Shown here piece by piece: positions 17,344 to 26,051 of a stretch of DNA of 64,000 nt (its first letter is position 1; every line of letters starts with the position of its first letter). The stretch lies in assembly GCF_000062885.1 (NCBI RefSeq), contig NC_009142.1, positions 2,965,584 through 3,029,583 on the forward strand, read 5' to 3'. The position numbers and the translations under genes are program-made. Under the pieces are notes generated by a model. That model saw only the letters and a list, made by a program, of their open reading frames with translations. It was not told where the DNA came from and did no database searches. This DNA is from Saccharopolyspora erythraea NRRL 2338. GTDB taxonomy: Bacteria; Actinomycetota; Actinomycetes; Mycobacteriales; Pseudonocardiaceae.

Positions 17344-18654
17344 TCACGCGCCCAGGCTGGCCGCCCCGCCTGCCCGTCGTCCGATCTCGTCGAGATCGAA
17401 GTGCAGGAGTTCGGTGCTGCGGTGGAAGCGCTCGAGCAGTTCCGTTTCGTTGCGGGCGCCGATGTAGAGCGCGGCGAGCTCGTAGCTGTAGGCGTCCTGG
17501 AACGGTACGTCGGACAAGTTCGCGCCTTCGGTGGCGACGATGTCGACGATGATGTCGGGCACTGCCCGACGCACCTGTTCGATGTCGTCCCTGGAGGGAC
17601 CGCTGCGGACGAACGCGTGTTTGAAAGTACGCATGTACCATTTCGCCGCGACCTCGTATCTGCCGCGTCGGAAAGGCATTTCGGGGTCTTTTCCCAGCGC
17701 CAGTCGCACCATCGCATGGAGGTTGGCCACGCCGTCGACGAACTCGAACAGGGGCGCGTGGGACTGGGACAGGCGCGGGTTCATCTCCAGGATGCTGAGG
17801 TCGCCCTTGTCGCTGTCCCAGAAGAACTCGATGTTGAAGGTGGTGCGGTCGAGGCCGACTTGGCGCACCACCTGCTTGCAGATTTCCTCGACGCGGTCGC
17901 ACACCTCCTGCGGCAGGCCGGAGGGGTACTGGTAGCGGAGAAAGCTCGAGGTACCGGGGTAGGTCATGGAGTCGACCACGCCGTAGACGGTTGGTTCCCC
18001 GCCGAAGCAGTAGCCCTCGGCGGTGATCTGCTGCCCGCCGACCTCCTCCTCCGCGAGGCACATCTGCCCGTGGCCCTCGTGGATCTCGGGTGGGAGGTCG
18101 AGCATCGACAGCACGTAGTCGAAGGCCGTGCCCACCGCGCCGATGCACTCGCGGATCTCGGCCACGGCGTGATCGAAGTCCTCCTGGTTGCCGACTCGGA
18201 ATGCGAGCACGGAGGAGTAGGACTTGACAGGCTTGAGCCAGAACGGGAGCCGCAGGCCGGGCATCTTGGCGTCGTTCAGATCGACCAACGCGAACGCCGG
18301 AAGGGCGTCGGTGACCTTCTGCTGTTCCAGGCGGCTCCAGTACTTGTGCTCGCACTTGACCACCGACTCCAGGCTGGGCCCGTGCAGCCCGTTGCGCTGG
18401 GCGAGGATGGGCACCATCGAGCTGACCGGGAAGTCCCAGTAGCCGACGATCGCGTCGACCGACCCGTCGAACTTGTCGAGCTCCCTTTGAGCCCTTTCCA
18501 GGTAGTCGGAGAGTCCCACCTCGCCTTCCATGAGCTCCGACTTGCTCAGCAAGGGGTGGAAGCTGTACTCGTTCTGGTGGGGCAGGTGGTGCAGCAGTCG
18601 ACAGTTGCGCTCGTCCAGACCGAGCACAAAGATGTTCCGGACCGCACCCGCCAC
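17344..18654 (-). CDS. ATP-grasp domain protein
   Basis: About 436 aa. An N-terminal domain (IFVLGLDERNCRLLHHL, IVGYWDFPVS) is followed by the ATP-grasp core: PFWLKPVKSYSS (nucleotide-binding lysine), a glycine-rich AEEEVGGQQITAEGYCFGG and the metal-binding FNIEFFWDSD...LEMNPRLSQSH. The C-terminal ~80 residues form an extra alpha/beta lid. Enzymes of this class join a carboxylate to an amine or thiol through an acyl-phosphate; relatives include carbamoyl-phosphate-synthase-like and peptide ligases. The substrate is unknown. The start is uncertain (GTG 18654 used; the frame is open to 18813 but with poor coding character). No partner gene is adjacent. Confidence 0.85.
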   Translation of the reverse strand: MAGAVRNIFVLGLDERNCRLLHHLPHQNEYSFHPLLSKSELMEGEVGLSDYLERAQRELDKFDGSVDAIVGYWDFPVSSMVPILAQRNGLHGPSLESVVKCEHKYWSRLEQQKVTDALPAFALVDLNDAKMPGLRLPFWLKPVKSYSSVLAFRVGNQEDFDHAVAEIRECIGAVGTAFDYVLSMLDLPPEIHEGHGQMCLAEEEVGGQQITAEGYCFGGEPTVYGVVDSMTYPGTSSFLRYQYPSGLPQEVCDRVEEICKQVVRQVGLDRTTFNIEFFWDSDKGDLSILEMNPRLSQSHAPLFEFVDGVANLHAMVRLALGKDPEMPFRRGRYEVAAKWYMRTFKHAFVRSGPSRDDIEQVRRAVPDIIVDIVATEGANLSDVPFQDAYSYELAALYIGARNETELLERFHRSTELLHFDLDEIGRRAGGAASLGA

Positions 18655-19052
18655 GTCGTTCGAGTACCCGGACAGGCGCTTCCTTAACGCGAGGCCGACA
18701 GACGTAGCCGGCCCATGTCGACGGTGAAGGCCTGATCGCCCCGACTCTGCAAAGGGCACCGCGATGGCCGGCGATCTCGCGGATGCTGTAGGTGCAGGAT
18801 GGCTGCTGGACATGGCCTGGACCGCCGCTCACGTCGGCGAGTCGAGGAACGCCTCCGGCAAGCCAAAACGAACATGTCTGGTGCTGGTCGCGATGACGGC
18901 GGCGACGCGGGCACCCCTGCAACTGCCGTTGCGGTACCAGCTGAGAGCCGGGAGTGCGGGGGTAGGCCAGGCTGCCTATCGTAGCGGCGTGGGCGGCCTA
19001 CTGGTTGTGAGTCGCCGGGCTTCTCATGACGATCGGCCGAAGGTGGACCGTG
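18655..19052. other. Divergent promoter interval, no gene seen
   Basis: About 400 bp between the ATP-grasp gene and the flavodoxin-like gene. Open frames in it have no coding character. It contains AAGGTGG just before 19053, the ribosome site of the next gene. No operator-like palindrome is obvious. Confidence 0.4.
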
Positions 19053-19775
19053 ATGACCGCTACCCAAGTGCCACCTCGCTTTGACGGGCTGCGTGCCCTG
19101 TTCATCAACTGCACGCTGAAGCGCTCGCCGGAACTCACTCACACGCAGGGCCTGGTCGACCGCAGTGCCGCGATCATGCGCGAGCGAGGTGTGGCGGTGG
19201 ACCAGTTCCGGGCGGTCGACCACGACATCGCCACCGGTGTTCGGCCGGACATGACCGAACACGGTTGGGCCAGTGACGAGTGGCCACAGCTGTTCCCGCG
19301 CGTCCTGGGCGCCGACATCCTCATCCTGGCAGGGCCGATCTGGTTGGGAGACAACAGCTCCGTGCTCAAACGCGTTGTCGAACGGCTCTACGGCTGCTCG
19401 CACCTGCTCAACGATGCCGGCCAGTACGCCTACTACGGGCGCACAGCCGGATGTCTGTTCACCGGCAACGAGGACGGCGTCAAGCACTGTGCGATGAACG
19501 TGCTCTACAGCCTGCAACACCTCGGCTACACGGTTCCGCCCCAGGCCGACGCGGGGTGGATCGGCGAGGCCGGTCCCGGACCGAGCTACCTCGACGAAGG
19601 CTCTGGTGGCCCGGACAACGACTTCACCAACCGCAACACCACCTTCATGACCTACAACCTCATGCACATCGCCGCCCTGCTCCGGCAGGCCGGAGGCGTG
19701 CCCGCCTACGGCAACCAGCGTTCCGAGTGGGCTGCGGGCTGTCACTTCGGGTTCGACAACCCGGACTACCGCTAG
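19053..19775 (+). CDS. Flavodoxin-fold NAD(P)H-dependent oxidoreductase
   Basis: A 240-aa FMN reductase-like protein. RALFINCTLKRSPELTHT is the FMN phosphate loop region, followed by ADILILAGPIWLGDNSSVLK, the hallmark of the flavodoxin-like FMN-binding family, and GRTAGCLFTGNEDGVKHC. It probably reduces quinones or other small electrophiles in the cytoplasm. ATG 19053 has AAGGTGG 7 nt upstream, so it is preferred over ATG 19026. A perfect 14-bp palindrome (TACCGCTAGCGGTA, 19767-19780) spans its stop. The RraA-like pseudogene follows by 25 bp. Confidence 0.88.
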   Translation: MTATQVPPRFDGLRALFINCTLKRSPELTHTQGLVDRSAAIMRERGVAVDQFRAVDHDIATGVRPDMTEHGWASDEWPQLFPRVLGADILILAGPIWLGDNSSVLKRVVERLYGCSHLLNDAGQYAYYGRTAGCLFTGNEDGVKHCAMNVLYSLQHLGYTVPPQADAGWIGEAGPGPSYLDEGSGGPDNDFTNRNTTFMTYNLMHIAALLRQAGGVPAYGNQRSEWAAGCHFGFDNPDYR

Positions 19776-19800
19776 CGGTACGTCCGAAGGAGAGTCCACG

Positions 19801-20270
19801 ATGACCGGACAGAACACGGAACTGGCAACGACGGTCACCGGACTCGGTTGCGCTGCCATCGTGGATGCCATGGGACGTGCCCACCAGCCCGCGCGCACGT
19901 GCTGAGCTTGGTCAGCCCCACTGCGCAGCGCCCGATGTTCGGCCCCGCCGCGACCATCGCGTTCGTGCCTTACCGCGACGACTTCACCGATGCCGAAACC
20001 GCGGGATTCGCCGGCTGGTTCTACCGAGTGGTGGGAGATGCGCCCGCAGGGGCGGTCCTCGTGCTCTCCGGCGGCGGCTACCCGGACGTCTCGCACGGCG
20101 GTCGCACCAAGATGTTTCGCCCGCACAACCACGAGCTCGCCGGGCTGCTCCGCGGCGGCCGGCTCCGCGGCCTCGACGAGCTGGCCCGGTACAGCTTCGC
20201 CACCTGGTGCACGGGCGAGGCCACCCGCGCCGGCGACGACACCGGAAGGGGCTCTGCGGGCGAGCGGTAG
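19801..20270 (+). pseudogene. RraA-family protein, frameshifted and truncated
   Basis: ATG 19801 with GAAGGAGAGTCCACG upstream opens a good start (TTVTGLGCAAIVDAMGRAHQ) that hits TGA at 19902. The next frame continues the family sequence (AHVLSLVSPTAQRPMFGPAA, then DAPAGAVLVLSGGGYPDVSH, GRLRGLDELARY). A one-base insertion around 19885-19895 therefore broke it. The C-terminal third, after CTGEATRAGDDT, is also missing. RraA-like proteins include RNase E inhibitors and hydroxymethyl-glutarate aldolases. It was probably cotranscribed with the flavodoxin-like gene. Confidence 0.75.
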
Positions 20271-20441
20271 CGCGATGCGAGCGGATTTCGCACGTGTCCC
20301 AAACTCGTCCGTTGCAACAAGATCGAAGAATTTTTACGACGGACCCTCTTGGGTGTTCGGGTCTTTCGGCTCTTACGTGCTTCGACCCCGGCCAGCACGT
20401 TGGTGAGGGCTGCTCGACGTGCTGAGCGGGGAGGGACGGCG

Positions 20442-21041
20442 ATGGGTATCGTGTCGCCTGGTTTTCAGGGACGCCCGCGTTCGAGCGGGCCGCAGTTGCC
20501 GCCGGGCCAGTACCAAATCGAGGATTTCCCCGTGTTGTCCGCGGGCCCGACGCCGCGGGTTCCGCTCGATGAGTGGGAGTTCGTGATCACGACGGAGACC
20601 GGGCAGGTCCATCGCTGGTCGTGGCCGCAGTTCCGGGAACTGCCCGTGGAGATGCCGGAAGTGGACATCCACTGCGTCACCAAGTGGTCGAAGCTGGGCA
20701 CGAGCTGGAGCGGCGTGTCGCTGGACACGCTGCTGGCCGAGGTGGACACGGCGGCGGATTTCGCGCTGGTGGACTCCTACGGCGGGTACACGACGAACCT
20801 GCCGCTGGAGGATCTGCTCGATGGCCAGGCGTGGATCGTTTACGAGTACGACGGTGCCGATCTCGCACCCGAGCATGGAGGTCCGGCCAGGTTGCTCGTG
20901 CCGCATCTGTACTTCTGGAAGTCGGCGAAGTGGGTGCATGGCATGCGGTTGCTGCTGGAGGACGAGCCCGGGTTCTGGGAGAGGATCGGCTACCACGATT
21001 ACGGTGACCCGTGGCGCGAGCAGCGGTATCAGGGCGACTGA
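20442..21041 (+). CDS. Molybdopterin-dependent oxidoreductase (sulfite-oxidase/YedY fold)
   Basis: A 199-aa protein consisting of the Mo-binding domain only. Cys78 in DIHCVTKWSK is the expected molybdenum ligand. WSGVSLDTLL, YGGYTTNLPL, PARLLVPHLYFWKSAKWV and GYHDYGDPW are family motifs. No Tat signal is present, so it is cytoplasmic. ATG follows GGGGAGGGACGGCG. The next gene overlaps its end by 31 bp and supplies a flavin reductase, suggesting an NAD(P)H-linked redox unit. The substrate is unknown. Confidence 0.92.
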   Translation: MGIVSPGFQGRPRSSGPQLPPGQYQIEDFPVLSAGPTPRVPLDEWEFVITTETGQVHRWSWPQFRELPVEMPEVDIHCVTKWSKLGTSWSGVSLDTLLAEVDTAADFALVDSYGGYTTNLPLEDLLDGQAWIVYEYDGADLAPEHGGPARLLVPHLYFWKSAKWVHGMRLLLEDEPGFWERIGYHDYGDPWREQRYQGD

Positions 21042-21775
21042 CCGGCCGGCTGAGCTGGCGGGTCGCGCGTCTGGTCGACTACCGCGACGAGACGCCCACG
21101 GCACGCACCCTGGTACTGGACGTAGCGGGCTGGCCGGGACATTCGGCCGGGCAGCACGTCGACGTCCGGCTGACCGCCGCTGATGGTTACAGCACGCAGC
21201 GCAGCTATTCGCTGGCCGCCCCCGCGGACGGTGACCGGCTGGAGCTGACGGTGCAACGGGTCCCCGATGGCGAAGTGTCTCCGTACCTGACCGAGGTGTA
21301 CTCGGTAGGAGACCCGGTGGAGGTGCGCGGCCCTCTCGGTGGCTGGTTCGTGTGGCGCCCGGCAGCGACCGAGCCGGTGCTGCTGATCGGGGGAGGATCG
21401 GGCATCGTGCCGTTGATGGCGATGGTGCGGGCGCGTCGCGCTGCCCGCAGTCGTACACCGTTTCGCTTGCTCTACTCGGTCCGCTCGCCCGCGGATGTGT
21501 ATTACGCCCGGGAGCTGGCTCAGCCGACGCGTGGGGACGACGGCCTGGACGTGACCTACGTGTACACGCGTTCGGCGCCGCAGGGCTGGTCCGGGAAACC
21601 CGGCAGGATCGGCATCGCGGACATCAACCGTGGTGGCTGGCCACCGGAGTTCGAACCGAGCTGTTTCGTCTGCGGGCCCACAGGTTTCGTCGAAACGGCC
21701 GCCAACATTCTGGTGGCGCTGGGCCACGCGCCGAAGCGGATCAAGACCGAGAGGTTCGGCCCGAGCGGAGGATGA
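21011..21775 (+). CDS. FAD/NAD(P)-binding reductase (ferredoxin-NADP reductase family)
   Basis: A 254-aa electron-transfer flavoprotein without a fused iron-sulfur domain. The FAD site is RSYSLAAP, the NAD(P) site GGGSGIVPLMAM, and CGPTGFVE is the C-terminal NAD(P) motif. GTG 21011 is the only in-frame start before the conserved domain; it overlaps the molybdoenzyme gene by 31 bp. It most likely passes electrons between NAD(P)H and the neighbouring Mo enzyme (inference from fixed gene order). Confidence 0.9.
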   Translation: MARAAVSGRLTGRLSWRVARLVDYRDETPTARTLVLDVAGWPGHSAGQHVDVRLTAADGYSTQRSYSLAAPADGDRLELTVQRVPDGEVSPYLTEVYSVGDPVEVRGPLGGWFVWRPAATEPVLLIGGGSGIVPLMAMVRARRAARSRTPFRLLYSVRSPADVYYARELAQPTRGDDGLDVTYVYTRSAPQGWSGKPGRIGIADINRGGWPPEFEPSCFVCGPTGFVETAANILVALGHAPKRIKTERFGPSGG

Positions 21776-21776
21776 C

Positions 21777-22061
21777 ATGACACGGCTGAACACCGAGCAG
21801 TACGTGGACGGCAACGCCTTGGCCGGCCCTCTGGCGGAGGTCTTCGCGGTCGATGTCACAGCCGCCGTCGAGCGTTGCATCGGCTGCGGGCGAGCCGGCC
21901 CGGTCGCAGCGCTCCGCGTCTACCAGCACGCACCCGGCCTGGTCGCCCGATGTCCAGGCTGCGACGCGGTGGTGATGCGTGTTGTCCGGGGACCGGACAC
22001 GGCATGGCTGGACCTGAAAGGCACGATGAGTCTTCAGATCCCGCTCGCGAGTTCTGGTTAG
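21777..22061 (+). CDS. DUF6510-type zinc-ribbon protein
   Basis: A 94-aa protein with Cys34/Cys37 (CIGC) and Cys59/Cys62 (CPGC), a clear four-cysteine metal site, probably zinc. MTRLNTEQYVDGNALAGPLA is the characteristic start. The family regularly follows the Mo-oxidoreductase/FAD-reductase pair in actinobacteria, so a structural or assembly role in that complex is plausible. ATG lies 1 bp after the reductase stop, with GGAGG upstream. Confidence 0.85.
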   Translation: MTRLNTEQYVDGNALAGPLAEVFAVDVTAAVERCIGCGRAGPVAALRVYQHAPGLVARCPGCDAVVMRVVRGPDTAWLDLKGTMSLQIPLASSG

Positions 22062-22124
22062 CCGAACCTTCCTAAGTGGACTCGGACAGCGAGGGCGGCC
22101 GAAAGCCCGAGGAGAGGCGTTGTC

Positions 22125-23157
22125 ATGTCTGGCACTGCGAACACGGAATCCGTCCCGACCTGATCCGAGTTCCGCCCCGTCGAGGTCAAGGTCTCGGAGG
22201 AAGATCTGCCTGCGCCGCCGCATCGCCGCTCCTCGCTGGCCCAGCAGGTGGAGGATCGGTCGCAGGGCGTGTGGTTGGCGACGATGCGCGAACTCGCCCG
22301 CTACTGGGGCACCGAGTACGACTGGCGCCGGTGCGAGGCGAAACCCAACGCGCTGCCGCAGTTCACCACCGAGATCGACGGGGTGGACGTCCAATTCATC
22401 CACGTCAGGCCGCGGCACGAGACCGCGTTGCCGCTGATCATGACGCACGGCTGGCCCGGTTTGGTCATCGAGCTCCTCGACACCGTCGGTCCCCTGACCG
22501 ACCCGACCTCGCGCGGTGGCACCCCGAGACGCGTTCCACCTGGTGCTGCCGTCGTTGCCCGGCTACGGCTTCTCGGGCGAGCCGGCCGAGCTCGGCTGGG
22601 AGTCCGGTCGCATCGCACGCGCGTGGGCGGACCGCCTCGACTACCCGCGCCACGTCGCCCAGGGGCGACGTGGGTGCACGCGATGGGCCGCCGAGCACCC
22701 GAGGGACTGCTCGGCGTCCACCTGAACCTGCTCGCCGCGGCGCTCGGTCTCGAGGACCAACTGCCGGCCCTGACCGAGCCGGAACGCGCGGCGCACTACG
22801 CGGTCAACACGTCCTGGAGCAGTCCACCCGGCCGAAGACGATCGCTACTCGCTGCTGGATTCACCGGTCGGGCTGGCGTCCTGGTTGCTCGATCACGACA
22901 CGGACAGCTACTACAAGATCTCTCGCGTGTTCGTCGACGGGGGGCCGGTGGGCAACCTCCTCCGGGACAACCTCGTCGACAACATCACGCTGTACTGGCT
23001 GACGGGCACCGGCGCCTCGGCCGCCCGGTGGTACTGGGAGTTCGGACGGGCCCAGGCCGCGGCCCATGCGGCAGGCCCGGCTCCTCCGGCGGTCTCGGTC
23101 CCGGTCGGCTTCACGACCTTCCCCGGCCCATCAGACCGCCCAAGATCGCTTTGGTGA
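22125..23157 (+). pseudogene. Epoxide hydrolase (EHN-type), multiply broken
   Basis: ATG 22125 leads into a TGA after 12 codons, then the family sequence resumes (FRPVEVKV, RYWGTEYDWRRCEAKPNALP, LPLIMTHGWPGLVIELLDTV) in the same frame. At about 22515 it switches frame (FHLVLPSLPGYGFSGEPAEL). It switches back near 22650 (LGVHLNLLAAALGLEDQLPA) and again near 22835 (YSLLDSPVGLASWLLDHDTD). It ends at 23157 without the C-terminal catalytic His region. This is a microsomal-type epoxide hydrolase relic with one stop, at least three frameshifts and a lost end. Confidence 0.85.
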
Positions 23158-23304
23158 CACCAATGCCCAACAGCCGACGACTGGCACATCGATGCCGGTT
23201 CGGCGTCACTACGGCGACCCGCGCCGTGGAACGGTTCGAGTTGCCTGCTCGGTGGTACCCCAATCTCGATGCTGGCGTGTTGACCGGTGCGCTGAGGAGG
23301 GGTC

Positions 23305-23628
23305 ATGGCTACCAAGCAACGGAGATCGGGAGGGCGTGAGGTGACGACGGTGAACCTGCCGGGCGTGACCGCCGAGCTCCACCAGCCCGACCACTACATC
23401 CCCACGCGCGAAGATCTTGCCAGTGCGGCGAACACCGTGCGGAGCTATCTGCCGTCCGGCAAGTCGATGATCTTCTACGGCGGTCTGGGCGCGCTGGCGG
23501 CGTTCGACGTGCTCGCGTGGCCGGTGGCGGCGGCGATCGGAGTGGGCACCGCGTTGGCCCAGCAGAGCGCCGCCGAGGGCAGGTCGGGTTCGTCCGGTGG
23601 CCGGCGGACGGCTGCGCAGTCGAGCTGA
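23305..23628 (+). CDS. Small hypothetical protein with one hydrophobic segment
   Basis: A 107-aa protein. A soluble start with the segment HQPDHYIPTREDLASAANTV precedes one hydrophobic stretch (MIFYGGLGALAAFDVLAWPV to about residue 88) and a Ser/Gly/Arg tail. It is likely membrane-associated. ATG is preceded by GAGGAGGGGTC, an excellent ribosome site, and the gene is closed by a perfect hairpin 6 bp after the stop. Family not recognised. Confidence 0.75.
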   Translation: MATKQRRSGGREVTTVNLPGVTAELHQPDHYIPTREDLASAANTVRSYLPSGKSMIFYGGLGALAAFDVLAWPVAAAIGVGTALAQQSAAEGRSGSSGGRRTAAQSS

Positions 23629-23633
23629 CCCGG

Positions 23634-23679
23634 ACAGGCGTCGGAGCGTCGAGATTCGTCTCGGTGCTCCGACGCCTGT
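23634..23679 (+). terminator. Terminator hairpin
   Basis: Perfect 14-bp inverted repeat (ACAGGCGTCGGAGC / GCTCCGACGCCTGT) with an 18-nt loop, starting 6 bp after the 107-aa gene. Confidence 0.85.
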
Positions 23680-24121
23680 GGTCATGCTGGGCCGTACAGA
23701 CAGCTGCGTGCCAGGTGACGGAGACGGCGACTCTGGTGCTGGCCGGCCGAGTTCGGCCAGGACGTGCTCACGCAACCGCGCGCGGCAGGCCGTATTCTCC
23801 AAGCTGGGCCTGCCCGGTAGGAAGCATCAGCCGATGCTCCACTCGCGGGCCGAGGCAAACGGATGCTTCGGGCCCTCCAGCCACCGGGACAGGCGTGTCG
23901 AGTGTCCGCTGTCGTGGCCTGCGTGGTCAGGGGTCGGAGTCCCAACCGACGACAGGCGGAGAACCCCACGGGTTCGCACACGAGTTCCAAGCGAGAGACG
24001 CGGGCGCTTCGGGGGCGCACGCGGCGCCGGCCATCCCGGCCGAGCCGAGTTCAGGTCAGGTCGACTAGCATTGGACCCTGCGGTCGTGACGTGGCGGAGC
24101 TCGGACGGGTGAGGGCGCAGG
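23680..24121. other. 440-bp interval before the TetR gene, no gene seen
   Basis: Open frames here are Arg/Ser/Pro-rich. One short stretch (AVFSKLGLPGRK, near 23790-23825) faintly recalls a LuxR helix-turn-helix but has no context. The promoter of the TetR gene must be at the right end; no copy of the island's 14-bp palindrome is seen there. Confidence 0.4.
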
Positions 24122-24778
24122 ATGTCGACGAAGGCAGGGGAAGTGGCGAGCCGGGAGAGTGCGCGGTCCAAGCGCAAGGTCATCCTCGACGCGGCGATCG
24201 ACCACTTCGGTGCGGTGGGTTTCGAGCACACGAAGTGGGCGACGGTCGCCGACCAGGTCGGTATCGGGCAGACCGCGCTGTACCACTACTTCGAGTCGAA
24301 GTCGCACTGCCTGCTCACCATCATGCGCATGCAGCTCGACAGCAGCCTTGCGGGGTTCCGCGAGGCCACGTCCGGTGTCGCGGACCCCACCCGGGCGCTG
24401 AAGGCCGCGATCGCCTCGGCCTACGAGGCCACCGAGCGCGAGGCGTTGCAGCGGCGGATCCTGCACAACCACATGGACCTGCTGTCCACGCCGCGCCAGT
24501 CCAAGCGAGAGGAGGCCGAGCGGCAGGCCTGCCGCGAGCTCGTGCGCGACATCGAGGCGGAATGGGCGGAGCTGATCCGGCGCGGGATCGACAAGGGCGT
24601 CTTCCTCGACCGCGACCCGGTCGTCACCGCCCGGCTCGTGCTCGGTCTTGTGGTGAGCGTGTGGAGGTGGTACCGCTCGGACGGATCGACGAGCCTGGAC
24701 GAGATCACCGAGGTGATCACCGACTCCTGCTTGCGCATGGTCCGGGTGCGGGCTCCCAGGAACACCAGGAAGAGCTGA
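24122..24778 (+). CDS. TetR-family transcriptional regulator of the catabolic island
   Basis: A 218-aa repressor. The DNA-binding helix-turn-helix lies at about residues 38-60 (TKWATVADQVGIGQTALYHYF), preceded by a basic start. The C-terminal part (80-200) is an all-helical ligand domain with a TetR_C-like tail (VVTARLVLGLVVSVWRWYRS) as in KstR-type regulators. It is the first gene of the CoA-catabolism island and the only TetR gene in the window. It is therefore the best candidate to bind the palindrome AACTGAATTCAGTT found at the island's promoters; the ligand would be an acyl-CoA (inference). It is convergent with the following alcohol dehydrogenase gene. Confidence 0.92.
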   Translation: MSTKAGEVASRESARSKRKVILDAAIDHFGAVGFEHTKWATVADQVGIGQTALYHYFESKSHCLLTIMRMQLDSSLAGFREATSGVADPTRALKAAIASAYEATEREALQRRILHNHMDLLSTPRQSKREEAERQACRELVRDIEAEWAELIRRGIDKGVFLDRDPVVTARLVLGLVVSVWRWYRSDGSTSLDEITEVITDSCLRMVRVRAPRNTRKS

Positions 24779-24820
24779 GCGCGACCCGTCGGCATCCACG
24801 CCAGGAGCCGGGACCGGATG

Positions 24821-25855
24821 CTAGGCCGGGGACGTCACCACGGCGCGCCCGGTGAGCCCGCCTTCCCGCAGGAGGCCGATCGCCTTCGGGATGTCGTTGA
24901 GCGCGAACTCCTCGATCTCCACGCGGGCCACGCCTGATTCCGCCATCCGCACGACGTGCTCCAGATCGCGCATGGTGCCCCCGCGCGAACTCATTACCAC
25001 GACCCCGGGTTCGACCAGTGCACGGCTGAACGGCAGCACGCCCCCGCCTCGGCCGCACACGACGACCGCGCCCCGCCCCCGTGTGTTACCGACCGCGGTG
25101 CGCAGCGTCTCGTCGGACCCGACGAAGTCCACGACGGCATCGACCCCACGCCCACGCGTCAGCTCGGTGACCCGCTTCCCCCAGTGCTCGTCGGCATCGA
25201 GCGCGTGGTCGGCTCCGAGATCACGCGCGATGCGCAGGCGCTGCTCGCTGCGGTCCACGGCGATCACCTGGGCCTGCGTCAGGGCCTTCGCGTACTGGAC
25301 GGCGAAGCCGCCGAGTCCGCCGACGCCGATCAACGCGATGGTCTCGGCGCGGTCCGCGTGGCCAACGGCGTTGGACACCGCGTGGTACGCGGAGAGTCCC
25401 GCGTCCGCGAGGGGAGCGGCGTGCTTGGGCTGCAACGTCGCGAGCTCCACCAGTTGACGGCGGTCGGCGACCATGTACGGGGCGAACCCGCCGTCTTCGG
25501 CCAGGCCGCGGCAGCTGAGGCTCCGGCAGTGGTTCTCGTGCCCGGCCGCGCAGTGGTCGCATGCGCCGCAGAACTGGATGGCCGACACGACGACGGCCTG
25601 GCCGGGTTGCAGGTCCTCGACGCCGGCGCCCAGGTCTTCGACCCAGCCCGCGTTCTCGTGGCCCAGGGTGAACGGCTTGGTGAAGGGCAGGCCGCCCACC
25701 CCCGTGCGCACGACTTCCAGGTCCGTCCCGCAGACGCCGGCACCGCCGACGCGCAGCAACACCTGCCCGGGGCCGGGTGCGGGCCTGGGGATCGACACCA
25801 GTTCGGGAGCGCGCCCCGGTCCGAGAGCGCGGTAGGCAGTCATCGACTCCGGCAT
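24821..25855 (-). CDS. Zinc-dependent alcohol dehydrogenase (MDR family)
   Basis: A 344-aa NAD(P)-dependent dehydrogenase. Catalytic zinc ligands are in GVCGTDLE and GHENAGWVEDLG. The structural zinc loop CGACDHCAAGHENHC carries four cysteines, and the Rossmann motif is GVGGLGGFAVQYAK. It would oxidise an alcohol or hydroxy intermediate of the pathway. The ATG at 25855 has AAGGAAAGTC in front. It is divergent from the flavoprotein gene, with one copy of the 14-bp palindrome between them, and it is paralogous to the enzyme at 29880-30917. Confidence 0.93.
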   Translation of the reverse strand: MPESMTAYRALGPGRAPELVSIPRPAPGPGQVLLRVGGAGVCGTDLEVVRTGVGGLPFTKPFTLGHENAGWVEDLGAGVEDLQPGQAVVVSAIQFCGACDHCAAGHENHCRSLSCRGLAEDGGFAPYMVADRRQLVELATLQPKHAAPLADAGLSAYHAVSNAVGHADRAETIALIGVGGLGGFAVQYAKALTQAQVIAVDRSEQRLRIARDLGADHALDADEHWGKRVTELTRGRGVDAVVDFVGSDETLRTAVGNTRGRGAVVVCGRGGGVLPFSRALVEPGVVVMSSRGGTMRDLEHVVRMAESGVARVEIEEFALNDIPKAIGLLREGGLTGRAVVTSPA

Positions 25856-25988
25856 GACTTTCCTTGTCCGGACAGAGGGTTCGCGAGCTGTCGGCACCTC
25901 GGCACTCGAGCTGCTGAGCCGAGTTCGGTTCGGACGGAGCGAACCAGGTGCCCTCGGTGCTGTCAAGGCGCGACGCCCGACGCTATAC

Positions 25989-26002
25989 AACTGAATTCAC
26001 TT
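25989..26002. promoter_or_regulatory. Operator copy 1 (AACTGAATTCACTT)
   Basis: One mismatch from the perfect 14-bp palindrome AACTGAATTCAGTT. It sits in the divergent promoter region between the alcohol dehydrogenase and the flavoprotein gene. It is probably bound by the TetR regulator (inference). Confidence 0.65.
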
Positions 26003-26051
26003 CTGTTAGCTTTCTCGAGCCCGCGGTGGGTGTCGAAGGCAGGAGGCGGCG

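Noticed and set aside
19767-19780. Perfect 14-bp palindrome TACCGCTAGCGGTA across the stop of the flavodoxin-like gene
   Set aside because: It has no loop for a terminator, no second copy in the window and overlaps coding sequence; chance or codon effect is as likely as an operator.
22248-23339. 363-codon plus-strand open frame taken as one intact gene
   Set aside because: Only parts of it match the epoxide hydrolase family; the family sequence jumps between frames, so the frame is a mosaic of true and shadow sequence over a pseudogene.
23790-23830. LuxR-like helix-turn-helix end (AVFSKLGLPGRK)
   Set aside because: Only about 12 residues fit, with no start, no preceding domain and poor surroundings; probably chance.
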